NCBI RefSeq assembly: GCF_005938655.1
Contig: NZ_VCQT01000016.1
Span: 1-48,747, forward strand
Direction of reading: 5' to 3'
Source: Alloalcanivorax gelatiniphagus
GTDB taxonomy: Bacteria; Pseudomonadota; Gammaproteobacteria; Pseudomonadales; Alcanivoracaceae
DNA: 48,747 bases
The position numbers and the translations under genes were made by a program. The notes below the pieces were generated by a model. The model worked only from the letters and a program-made list of their open reading frames with translations, was not told the origin of the DNA and ran no database searches. Shown in pieces: positions 40,204 to 48,747 of the stretch (positions within the stretch are counted from its first letter, which is position 1; each line of letters opens with the position of its first letter).

Positions 40204-42930
40204 ATGGGTAAGTCCCTTGTAATCGTGGAGTCGCCGGCCAAGGCCAAGACCATCAACCGCTATCTGGGCGACGACTTCGTGGTCAAGTCCAGTGTCGGCC
40301 ATGTGCGCGACCTGCCGGTGAGCGGTGGCGCGAAAAAGACCACGCCCAAGGAGCGTGCCAAGGAGGCCGCCTACACCCGGTCCCTGCCCAAGGAAGAACG
40401 GGAAGCCTATAAAAAGAAGAAGTCCCAGGCTCAGCTGATCAATCGCATGGGGGTGGACCCGGAGCACGACTGGAACGCCCACTACGAGATCCTGCCCGGC
40501 AAGGAAAAGGTCATCGACGAGCTCAAGCGTCTGGCCGCCAATGCCGACCGCATCTATCTGGCCACTGACTTGGACCGCGAAGGGGAAGCCATTGCCTGGC
40601 ACCTGCGGGAAGTGATCGGTGGTGACGACCAGCGCTTCGACCGGGTGGTGTTCAACGAGATCACCAAGAAAGCCATCCAGGCCGCGTTCCAGAAACCCGG
40701 CAAGCTGGACATGAGCCGCGTGGAAGCCCAGCAGGCGCGCCGTTTCCTGGACCGGGTGGTGGGCTTCATGATCTCGCCGCTGCTGTGGGAAAAGATCGCC
40801 CGGGGCCTGTCCGCCGGCCGCGTGCAGTCGGTGGCGGTGGAGCTGGTGGTGGAACGCGAGCGCGAGATCCGCGCCTTTACCCCGGAGGAATTCTGGGAGC
40901 TGCACGCGGACACCCACAGCCAGGCCAAAGCCAGCGACGAGATCCGCCTGCAGGTGACCCGCCATAACGGCGAGAACTTCCGCCCCAACAATGGCACGGA
41001 CGCGGAAAAGCACCGCGCCGCCCTGATGGCCGCCGGCCAGCTGACCATTACCCAGCGCGAGGAACGGCCCACCCGTTCCAAGCCGCCGGCGCCGTTCATC
41101 ACCTCCACCCTGCAGCAGGCGGCCAGCACCCGCCTGGGCTTCGGCGTGAAGAAAACCATGATGATGGCCCAGCGCCTCTATGAGGCCGGCCACATCACCT
41201 ATATGCGGACCGACTCCACCAACCTGAGCGCCGACGCGGTCAACGAGTGCCGTGCCTGGATCGACGACCAGCTGGGCGGCAAGTACCTGCCGGAAAAGCC
41301 GATCAGCTATTCCAGCCGGGACGGCGCCCAGGAAGCCCACGAGGCGATCCGCCCGTCCGACGTGAAGCGCGAAGCCAGCGGCCTGAAGGACATGGAGCGC
41401 GACGCCCAGCGTCTCTACGAACTGATCCGCCGCCAGTTCATCGCCTGCCAGATGCCGCCGGCGCAGTACCTGAGCACCACCATCACCGCTGAGGCGGACG
41501 GCTACGAGCTGAAAGCCCGCGGTCGCATTCTCAAATTCGACGGCTGGACCCGTATCCAGCCCCAGGCCTCCCGCAAGGGCCAGGAAGACACCGTGCTGCC
41601 GGACCTCAAGCAGGGCGACGTGCTGGCGGTGGACGACATCGACGCCACCCAGCACTTCACCAAGCCGCCGGCGCGCTACACCGAGGCCAGCCTGGTCAAG
41701 GAACTGGAAAAACGCGGCATCGGCCGCCCGTCCACCTACGCGGCGATCATTTCCACGATCCAGGACCGGGGCTATGTGCGGCAGGACAACCGCCGCTTCT
41801 ACGCCGAGAAAATGGGCGACATCGTCACCGACCGTTTGGTGGAGAACTTCCCCCACCTGATGGATTACAACTTCACCGCCGAGATGGAAGAAACCCTGGA
41901 CGAAGTGGCCGAGGGCAAGCGCCACTGGCGTGACGTGCTCGACGAGTTCTACCGGGATTTCCTGGCCAAGCTGGAAGCCGCCCAGGGCGAGGGCAGCGGC
42001 AAGCAGGCCAAGGGAGGCATGCGCGCCAACCTGCCCACGGACACCGACATCGAGTGCCCGAAATGCGGCCGGCCCATGCAGATCCGCACCGGTTCCACCG
42101 GCGTGTTCCTCGGTTGCTCGGGCTACAGCCTGCCGCCCAAGGAACGCTGCACCGCCACGCTCAACCTGCTGCCCGGCGAAGAGGCGGTGCGCGCCGACGA
42201 CGACGAGGAAGCGGAAACCAACGAGCTGCGTCGCAAGAAGCGTTGCCCCAAATGCGGCACCGCCATGGAATCCTACCTGATCGACGAAAAGCGCAAGCTG
42301 CACATCTGCGGGAACAACCCGGACTGTGACGGCTACGTGGTGGAGAAGGGCGAGTTCCGCATCAAGGGCTACGACGGTCCGACCCTGGAGTGCGAAAAGT
42401 GCGGCAACGAAATGCAGCTGCGCACCGGCCGCTTCGGCAAGTTCTTCAAGTGCACCAACGACGACTGCGGCAACACCCGCAAGCTGCTCAAGAACGGTGA
42501 ACCGGCGCCGCCCCGGGCCGACCCCATCGACATGCCGCACCTGCAATGCGAGAAAGTGGACGACCACTACCTGCTGCGCGACGGCGCCTCCGGCCTGTTC
42601 CTGGCCGCCAGCCAGTTTCCCAAGAACCGGGAAACCCGCGCCCCGCTGGTCGAGGAGATCCAGACCGTCGCCGACAAGCTGGACCCCAAGCACAAGTACC
42701 TGGCGGACGCCCCGGCGCAGGACTCCAAGGGTCGCAAGGCGGTACTGCGCTACAGCCGCAAGGCCAAGGAGCAGTACGTGATGACCGAGGAAGACGGCAA
42801 GCCCACCGGTTGGTACGCCTTCTACCGCGACGGCCACTGGGACGTGGAAGAGAAGAAAACCGCGCCCAAGAAAAAAGCCGCCGCCAAGAAGAAAAAGGCC
42901 CCGGCGAAGAAGAAAGCCGCCAAGAAATAG
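40204..42930 (+). CDS. topA: DNA topoisomerase I (type IA)
   Basis: TopA relaxes negative supercoils by single-strand passage. The protein has 908 residues: a TOPRIM domain ([19 protein letters not shown] and the acidic triad in [16 protein letters not shown]), the catalytic Tyr333 in [11 protein letters not shown], and [10 protein letters not shown]. There are three C4-type zinc-binding motifs after residue 615: [16 protein letters not shown] and CEKCGNEM. A Lys/Ala-rich tail of about 25 residues follows a small C-terminal domain and should bind DNA or RNA polymerase. The stop TAG runs directly into a CAAGC-type heptamer array. Confidence 0.97.
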   Translation: MGKSLVIVESPAKAKTINRYLGDDFVVKSSVGHVRDLPVSGGAKKTTPKERAKEAAYTRSLPKEEREAYKKKKSQAQLINRMGVDPEHDWNAHYEILPGKEKVIDELKRLAANADRIYLATDLDREGEAIAWHLREVIGGDDQRFDRVVFNEITKKAIQAAFQKPGKLDMSRVEAQQARRFLDRVVGFMISPLLWEKIARGLSAGRVQSVAVELVVEREREIRAFTPEEFWELHADTHSQAKASDEIRLQVTRHNGENFRPNNGTDAEKHRAALMAAGQLTITQREERPTRSKPPAPFITSTLQQAASTRLGFGVKKTMMMAQRLYEAGHITYMRTDSTNLSADAVNECRAWIDDQLGGKYLPEKPISYSSRDGAQEAHEAIRPSDVKREASGLKDMERDAQRLYELIRRQFIACQMPPAQYLSTTITAEADGYELKARGRILKFDGWTRIQPQASRKGQEDTVLPDLKQGDVLAVDDIDATQHFTKPPARYTEASLVKELEKRGIGRPSTYAAIISTIQDRGYVRQDNRRFYAEKMGDIVTDRLVENFPHLMDYNFTAEMEETLDEVAEGKRHWRDVLDEFYRDFLAKLEAAQGEGSGKQAKGGMRANLPTDTDIECPKCGRPMQIRTGSTGVFLGCSGYSLPPKERCTATLNLLPGEEAVRADDDEEAETNELRRKKRCPKCGTAMESYLIDEKRKLHICGNNPDCDGYVVEKGEFRIKGYDGPTLECEKCGNEMQLRTGRFGKFFKCTNDDCGNTRKLLKNGEPAPPRADPIDMPHLQCEKVDDHYLLRDGASGLFLAASQFPKNRETRAPLVEEIQTVADKLDPKHKYLADAPAQDSKGRKAVLRYSRKAKEQYVMTEEDGKPTGWYAFYRDGHWDVEEKKTAPKKKAAAKKKKAPAKKKAAKK

Positions 42931-43012
42931 CTACAAGCGACAGGCTGCAAGCAGCAAGCTAAAAGAGGTGCCGGTGCGATAGCCGGCTTGCAGCTTGTCG
43001 CTTGAGGCTTGT
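42930..43012. repeat. Inverted heptamer-array element, CAAGCNN family (locus A3)
   Basis: The left arm CTACAAGCGACAGGCTGCAA with GCAGCAAGCT (42931-42960) starts on the base after the topA stop codon. The right arm GGCTTGCAGCTTGTCGCTTG with AGGCTTGTA (42984-43012) is largely complementary. The core is only 23 nt, the shortest of the elements seen. It lies just ahead of the next gene's ribosome binding site. Confidence 0.85.
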
Positions 43013-43039
43013 ACCTGATAACCACCGGAGGTGGTGTCG

Positions 43040-43567
43040 ATGTCCCGAATGGTGCGAGAAAGCGAAATCAGCGGTTTGCGTGAGCGGCTGTTCTTCGCCC
43101 GCAGCCTGCTGAAAACCCTGAACCTGGACGAGGATGGCCCGGTGGGGCCGCGTCTGGCGTTGCGGGGCGGGGTGGTGTTCCATCTTTATTCGGTGCTGGT
43201 GGGCATCGCCCGACAGGCGGCGCGAAGCTATCAGGTGTCCGGTTACGAAGACCTGATCAGCCTGGCCGCCCTGGAGCAGGCGTTCGCCGCCGCCGGCGTC
43301 CAGGCCCCGGAGATGAACCTGCTGGCCCAGGCCCGCGCCAACCGCTCCGACCCGGTGTTCTGGCTGGATCAGGAAATGCGCGCCGCCGTGGGCGCCGCCG
43401 GCCTGGCCCGCCGCCCGGCGGCGCCGGAGGAGCGCGACGCCCTGGCGATCCGCGCCGAGGACCCCTACGTGCCCCTGGCCAGCGGCGACCGGCAACGGCT
43501 GGAGCAGGCCGCCACCCGGGTGGAGGAGTTGGTCACCCTGTGCAGCGGTTATATGGAGGAGTGGTAG
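43040..43567 (+). CDS. DUF6586 family protein
   Basis: A 175-residue, mostly helical soluble protein starting MSRMVRESEISGLRERLFFARSLL after a perfect GGAGG. It matches the pseudomonad family found between topA and lexA/psrA (DUF6586), identified from memory and context. HLYSVLVGIARQ and EMNLLAQARANRSDPVFWL are the most characteristic segments. No function is known. In-frame GTG codons at 43031 and 43034 are less suitable starts. Confidence 0.7.
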   Translation: MSRMVRESEISGLRERLFFARSLLKTLNLDEDGPVGPRLALRGGVVFHLYSVLVGIARQAARSYQVSGYEDLISLAALEQAFAAAGVQAPEMNLLAQARANRSDPVFWLDQEMRAAVGAAGLARRPAAPEERDALAIRAEDPYVPLASGDRQRLEQAATRVEELVTLCSGYMEEW

Positions 43568-43582
43568 TTCGCCACCCGTTTG

Positions 43583-43650
43583 ATCGCGACTGAAGTCGCT
43601 CCTACAGCGTGGGCGTGGTACCTCCATGTAGGAGCGACTTCAGTCGCGAT
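43583..43650. repeat. REP inverted pair 9
   Basis: Both units are the GACTTCAGTC variant with compensatory changes that keep the stem paired (43583-43605, 43628-43650). They lie between the DUF6586 gene and the psrA promoter. Confidence 0.9.
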
Positions 43651-43681
43651 ACCCCCCCCCCAGCTTGACGCCCGTATCGGC

Positions 43682-43704
43682 CAAACGTATGTTTGAAACG
43701 TTTG
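43682..43704 (+). promoter_or_regulatory. PsrA autoregulatory operator
   Basis: CAAAC-GTAT-GTTTG (43682-43695) and an overlapping GAAAC-GTTTG (43695-43704) match the recalled PsrA consensus (G/C)AAAC-N2-4-GTTT(G/C). The pair lies 20-42 nt before the psrA start codon. Confidence 0.75.
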
Positions 43705-43723
43705 TTCACCGGCGCGAGGCCCC

Positions 43724-44344
43724 ATGTCCCAGTCCGATACCGTTGAGCGCATCCTTGATGCGGCGGAAGTGCTGTTCGCCCAGAAAGGGTTCGCCGAGAC
43801 CAGCCTGCGCGCCATCACCAGCCGGGCCGGCGTCAATCTGGCGGCGGTGAATTACCACTTCGGTTCCAAGGAAGCCCTGATCCAGGCGGTGTTCGAACGC
43901 TACCTGACGCCGTTCTGCCTGGCCCTGGACGCCAAGCTCCAGGAACTGGAAGGGCAGGGCGCCGTGGATCTGGAGAAGCTGTTCGGCGTGGCCTCCAGGC
44001 TGGCGCTGGGCTCCCACGGCGACGAACCGCGCCGGGCGATGATCTTCTTCCGCTTGTCCGGGCAGGCCTACAGCCAGCCCCAGGACCATCTGCGCGCCTA
44101 CCTGCGCGAGCACTACGGCGCCGTGTTCCGCCGCTTTCTGGCGTTGCTGCGCACGGCGGTGCCGGAGGTGCCGCCCATGGAGCTGTTCCTGCGCGTGCAT
44201 TTCAGCCTGGGCGCGGTGATCTTCACCCTGTCCGGCATGGAGTCCCTGCAGACCATCAGCAAAAAGGACTTCAACACCGACGTCACCGCCGCCCGCATCA
44301 CCCAGCAGTTGCTGCCGTTCGTGGTTGGTGGCATTCGCGGCTGA
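43724..44344 (+). CDS. psrA: TetR-family fatty acid-responsive regulator PsrA
   Basis: A 206-residue TetR protein: SDTVERILDAAEVLFAQKGF, then ITSRAGVNLAAVNYHFGSK with EALIQAVF, almost identical to the N-terminus of Pseudomonas PsrA. PsrA binds long-chain fatty acids and controls beta-oxidation genes, its own gene and, in pseudomonads, rpoS. The position between DUF6586 and nagZ fits. It is shorter than Pseudomonas PsrA, and its C-terminus (GGIRG, stop) runs into a decayed REP unit that supplies the TGA, so the tail may have been replaced. Confidence 0.88.
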   Translation: MSQSDTVERILDAAEVLFAQKGFAETSLRAITSRAGVNLAAVNYHFGSKEALIQAVFERYLTPFCLALDAKLQELEGQGAVDLEKLFGVASRLALGSHGDEPRRAMIFFRLSGQAYSQPQDHLRAYLREHYGAVFRRFLALLRTAVPEVPPMELFLRVHFSLGAVIFTLSGMESLQTISKKDFNTDVTAARITQQLLPFVVGGIRG

Positions 44345-44422
44345 AGCGGCTGCCCCTCCATCCTCTGTAGGAGCGACTTCAGTCGCGATCCGGCGCTGAA
44401 TCGCGGCTGAAGCCGCTCCTAC
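44333..44422. repeat. REP cluster 10, including a decayed unit at the psrA stop
   Basis: A degenerate unit (about 44333-44351, TCGCGGCTGAAGCGGCT) overlaps the end of psrA. A forward GACTTCAGTC variant (44367-44389) and a reverse unit (44400-44422) form an inverted pair. Confidence 0.85.
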
Positions 44423-44473
44423 AGGATTCCTTCCCCGTTCCCGCCGTGCGCACGATTGCTGTATCGTTGCGCC

Positions 44474-44947
44474 ATGCACATTATCGTCTCGCTTTCCGAT
44501 CAGACTCTGACGCTCCAGGACGGCGCCGACCGGCGGGTATTCCAGGTGTCCACCGCCGCCGCCGGCGCCAGCTGCCAGCAGGGCAGCAACGGCACGCCCC
44601 TGGGCCGGCATCTGGTCCGCGCCCGCATCGGTGACGGGCTGCCGCCGGGGGCGGTGTTCCGGGGCCGCCGCTTCCTCGGTGAGCGCTACGATCCGGCGCG
44701 GGCCGCCGCCGACCCGGGACGGGATTGGATCCTGAGTCGCATTTTGTGGCTTGGCGGCCTGGAACCGAGCCGTAATCAGGGCGCGGACGTGGATAGTTTC
44801 CGGCGCTTTATTTATATTCACGGCACGCCGGACAGCGAGCCCATGGGTGAGCCGGCGTCCCACGGTTGCATCCGCATGCGCAACACGGATGTGATCGCAC
44901 TCTTTGCCCGGGTGCCGGTGGCCACGCCGGTGACCCTCGTCGAATAA
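44474..44947 (+). CDS. L,D-transpeptidase (YkuD) domain protein without signal peptide
   Basis: The 157-residue protein is a bare YkuD domain. MHIIVSLSDQTLTLQDGADR begins the fold, and the active-site motif is HGTPDSEPMGEPASHGCIRM with catalytic Cys. The family cross-links peptidoglycan or attaches lipoproteins in the periplasm, yet no signal peptide or membrane anchor is visible with this start, and a 6-codon longer frame does not provide one. It is followed by nagZ after 12 nt, consistent with a cell-wall role. Confidence 0.85.
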   Translation: MHIIVSLSDQTLTLQDGADRRVFQVSTAAAGASCQQGSNGTPLGRHLVRARIGDGLPPGAVFRGRRFLGERYDPARAAADPGRDWILSRILWLGGLEPSRNQGADVDSFRRFIYIHGTPDSEPMGEPASHGCIRMRNTDVIALFARVPVATPVTLVE

Positions 44948-44959
44948 AGACCCAACTGC

Positions 44960-45982
44960 ATGCAACGAGACAACGAGACCCAGCCTCTGCTGATGCTGGA
45001 CCTGGAAGGCCTTACCGTAAGTTCGGAGGAGCGCGAACTGCTGCGCCATCCGGCGGTGGGCGGCCTGATCCTGTTCAGCCGCAATTATCAGGCGCCGGAC
45101 CAGCTTCAGCAGCTGGTGCGCGCGGTACGCGCCGAGCGGCCGGACATCCTCATCGCCGTGGACCAGGAAGGCGGCCGGGTGCAGCGCTTCAAGACGGAAT
45201 TCACCCGCCTGCCGCCGATGGCCTCCCTGGGGCGCTATCACGACCGCGACCCGCAAGCGGCTCTGGTGGCGGCGGATCTGCTCGGTGAGTTGATGGCCGA
45301 CGAACTGCGCGGCTTCGACATCGACATCAGTTTCGCGCCGGTGCTGGATCTGGACCACGGCCAGTCGGCGGTGATCGGCGACCGCAGTTTCCACGCCGAC
45401 CCGCGCCGCGCGGTGGCGGTGGCCGGCGCCTTCCTGGACGGCATGGCCCGCGCCGGCATGGCCGCCACCGGCAAGCACTTTCCCGGCCACGGCCATGTGG
45501 CCGCCGATTCCCATCTGGAACTGCCCGAGGACCCCCGCGACTGGGCGGCGTTGCAGGACGACCTGTGGCCGTTCCGCGCCCTGGCTGGCCGGCTGGACGG
45601 CATCATGCCCGCCCATGTGCGCTACCCGGCGGTGGCGCCGGAACCCGCCGGCTTCTCGCCCCACTGGCTGGGCCAGGTGCTGCGCGGCGAGTGCGGCTAC
45701 CGGGGCGTGATCTTCTCCGACGACCTGGCCATGGCCGGCGCCGCCGGGGCCGGCGACTACACCCAGCGCGCCGCGGCGGCCCTGGAGGCCGGCTGCGACA
45801 TGGTGCTGGTGTGCAACGACCGGGCCGGCGCCGTGCAGGTGCTGCAATGGCTGGAAGGCCGTGCCTTCCCGGGCCGGGTGCCCGCCGCCGCCCTGCGCGG
45901 CCGGCCCCGGGCGCCGATGACCCTGAGCCGCCGGCACCAGGCCGGTGATGTGGCTGACCTGCTGATGAAGGACGTGCAATGA
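44960..45982 (+). CDS. nagZ: Beta-N-acetylhexosaminidase
   Basis: NagZ removes GlcNAc from muropeptides in the cytoplasm during peptidoglycan recycling, and so affects AmpC induction in many species. The 340-residue GH3 enzyme has LMLDLEGLTVSSEER, GLILFSRNY, AVDQEGGRVQRF, the substrate-binding KHFPGHGHVAADSH (catalytic Asp/His loop) and nucleophile region GVIFSDDLAMAGA. The length matches E. coli NagZ (341). The stop overlaps the mscS start by 4 nt. Confidence 0.96.
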   Translation: MQRDNETQPLLMLDLEGLTVSSEERELLRHPAVGGLILFSRNYQAPDQLQQLVRAVRAERPDILIAVDQEGGRVQRFKTEFTRLPPMASLGRYHDRDPQAALVAADLLGELMADELRGFDIDISFAPVLDLDHGQSAVIGDRSFHADPRRAVAVAGAFLDGMARAGMAATGKHFPGHGHVAADSHLELPEDPRDWAALQDDLWPFRALAGRLDGIMPAHVRYPAVAPEPAGFSPHWLGQVLRGECGYRGVIFSDDLAMAGAAGAGDYTQRAAAALEAGCDMVLVCNDRAGAVQVLQWLEGRAFPGRVPAAALRGRPRAPMTLSRRHQAGDVADLLMKDVQ

Positions 45983-47251
45983 ACTGGCAAAACCTCTCCG
46001 ACTGGCGCCAGTTGCTGGAATGGCCCGGTCCGGACACGGACACCGTGGTCTGGTTGACCCAGGTATTCGTGGTGGTGTTTCTCACCGTGGCCACCAATTT
46101 CCTGCTGATGCGGGTGATCGACCTGATCGACCACTTCAGCCGCAAGACCACCACCCTGTGGGACGACGCCCTGCTGGAGGCGGCCCGGGTACCGGTGCGT
46201 CTGCTGCTGTGGGTGGTGGGCCTGTCGGTGGCCGCCGAGATGCTGCAGGCGGTGTCGGAAAGCGCCATCTTCGAATACGTGGCGGAAGTCCGGCGGGTGG
46301 CGTTCATCGCCATCGTCGCCTTCTTCCTGACCCGGCTGATCAGCAATGTGGAAACCAACCTGGTCAACCCGGACCGGGTCAAAAAGCCCATGGACAAGAC
46401 CACCGCCAACGCGGTGGGCAAGCTGCTGCGCATCTCGGTGCTGATCACCGCGCTGCTGATCATCCTGCAGGCGCTGGGCTACAGCATCTCCGGGGTGCTC
46501 GCCTTCGGCGGCGTGGGTGGCATCGCGGTGGCCTACGCGGCCAAGGATCTGCTCGCCAACTTCTTCGGCGGCATGATGGTGTACCTGGACAAGCCGTTCA
46601 AAGTAGGGGAGTGGGTGCGCTCCCCGGACCGCGCCATCGAGGGCACCGTGGAGCACATCGGCTGGAGGCTGACGCGCATCCGCACCTTCGACCAGCGTCC
46701 CATCTACGTGCCCAACTCCCTGTTCACCACGGTGGTGCTGGAGAACCCGTCGCGGATGCTCAATCGCCGCATCAATGAGAAAATCGGCATTCGCTACGAC
46801 GACTGGCGGGTAATGCCGGACATCGTCGCCGCCGTGCGGCGGATGCTGATCGACCACGAGGACATGGAAACCGATTACCGGACCCTGATCGTCAATTTCG
46901 ATCACTACGGGGATTCCTACATCGAGTTCTTTATCTACACCTTCACCAAGACCACCGACTGGGTGCGTTATCACGAGATCAAGCAGGATGTGCTTATGCG
47001 CATCATGCACATCGTGGACGAGCACGGCGCGGAATTCGCGTTCCCCACCCGTACCCTGCACATGCACGCCGAGTCCGCCCCACGCAACTACGCGGAAGAC
47101 GACCACGGCGACGACCAGCGGGCCGAGCACGACCACGGCGACGACGGCGACCCGCCGCCGCCGCGGCGCCGGCCCGCGTCCCAGGGCGCGCCCCGTAACC
47201 GCCGCGACCGCAGCCAGGGCTGGAAAGGCGAACAGGATCAGGAGACAGGCA

Positions 47252-47268
<17 letters not shown>
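45979..47268 (+). CDS. MscS-family mechanosensitive channel with charged C-terminal tail
   Basis: A 429-residue inner-membrane protein. Hydrophobic helices at about residues 22-50, 68-90, 102-125 and 150-170 precede the pore-lining segment SGVLAFGGVGGIAVAYAAKD and the beta domain with GDxV-like KVGEWVRS and PNSLFTTVVLENPSRM. It resembles the larger MscS types (YnaI/YbdG) more than the minimal MscS. The last ~55 residues are unusual: a His/Asp-rich stretch DDHGDDQRAEHDHGDDGD, then PPPPRRRPAS and a basic end. It overlaps both nagZ and hpt. Confidence 0.88.
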
Positions 47269-48560
<1,292 letters not shown>

Positions 48561-48570
48561 CCGGCACAAC

Positions 48571-48747
48571 CCGGACGGCCCGAACCGGACGGCCCGAACC
48601 GGACGGCCCAAACCGGACGGCCCAAACCGGACGGCCCAAACCGGACGGAACAAACCGGACGGAACAAACCGGACGGAACAAACCGGACGGAACAAACCGG
48701 ACGGAACAAACCGGACGGAACAAACCGGACGGAACAAACCGGGCGGA
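48571..48747. repeat. 14-bp tandem repeat running off the window
   Basis: About 12.6 units: CCGGACGGCCCGAA twice, CCGGACGGCCCAAA three times, then CCGGACGGAACAAA seven times and a partial variant unit (CCGGGCGGA). The changes occur in blocks, so the array grew by local duplications. Because 14 is not a multiple of 3, translated frames read through the repeat in all phases; none is taken as a gene. Confidence 0.95.

Noticed and set aside
40183-42837. 884-codon minus-strand frame opposite topA
   Set aside because: Antisense shadow of topA; a signal-like hydrophobic stretch is only the complement of Lys/Glu-rich codons.

Overview
The window looks like a chromosomal segment from a GC-rich marine gammaproteobacterium close to Pseudomonas. 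Alcanivorax or a relative is my best guess, from gene content and recalled gene order, not from a search. Blocks match pseudomonad neighbourhoods: nadK-yeaC-pepN, pyrD-rmf-rlmKL, and topA-DUF6586-psrA-nagZ-hpt-thioinosine phosphorylase. No phage, integrase, transposase or CRISPR array is seen. Almost all sequence is ordinary chromosomal coding DNA, but the intergenic spaces are unusually rich in repeats.

Layout. 390-6976 (+) is a tightly overlapping light or photo-oxidative stress operon: DUF523-DUF1722 protein, MerR-type regulator, CPD photolyase, FAD oxidoreductase, DUF1365 protein and cyclopropane fatty acid synthase. It is preceded by a TGTACA-N12-TGTACA dyad that fits a LitR-type operator. 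nadA, bepA (-), tusA-like and a PerM-type transporter follow. 11171-22060 (-) is an acyclic terpene utilisation (atu) cluster for citronellol/geraniol-type isoprenoids, in the order atuA-B-C-D-E-F-H with atuG missing. A TetR regulator (atuR-like) is divergent at 22493. Then come tRNA-Val(UAC) and tRNA-Asp(GUC), a 32-residue acidic peptide gene, a coiled-coil/zinc-ribbon protein, a cNMP-rhodanese protein, nadK, yeaC, pepN, pyrD, rmf (-), rlmKL, a glutaredoxin-like protein and a DUF6482-like protein. tatD, a DUF1499 lipoprotein and lexA form a minus-strand operon, with a cNMP-binding protein divergent from lexA. uspA (-) and topA (+) are divergent. The last block is DUF6586, psrA, an L,D-transpeptidase, nagZ, mscS, hpt and a methylthioinosine phosphorylase.

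Working together. The atu genes activate, oxidise, carboxylate and hydrate branched isoprenoid acyl-CoAs, while PsrA probably senses fatty acyl signals; both fit a lipid/hydrocarbon specialist. hpt and the phosphorylase form a purine-salvage pair. LexA, photolyase and TopA are DNA maintenance genes that are not in one operon.

The most unusual material is non-coding. (1) At least two dozen REP-like palindromes (core GTAGGAGCGGCTTCAGCCGC) sit at ten places, usually as inverted pairs; in three genes the REP sequence itself supplies the stop codon. (2) Three unrelated sequence families (GTTGAAA, CAAGCTN, CAGGATR) share one architecture: short tandem arrays of 7-mers placed as long inverted repeats around GC-rich cores, mostly just after stop codons and sometimes nested. 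I do not recognise a named family with this design and consider it the best candidate for something undescribed. (3) A 97-98 bp tandem array built around the REP lies at 35961-36400, and a 14-bp minisatellite runs off the right edge.
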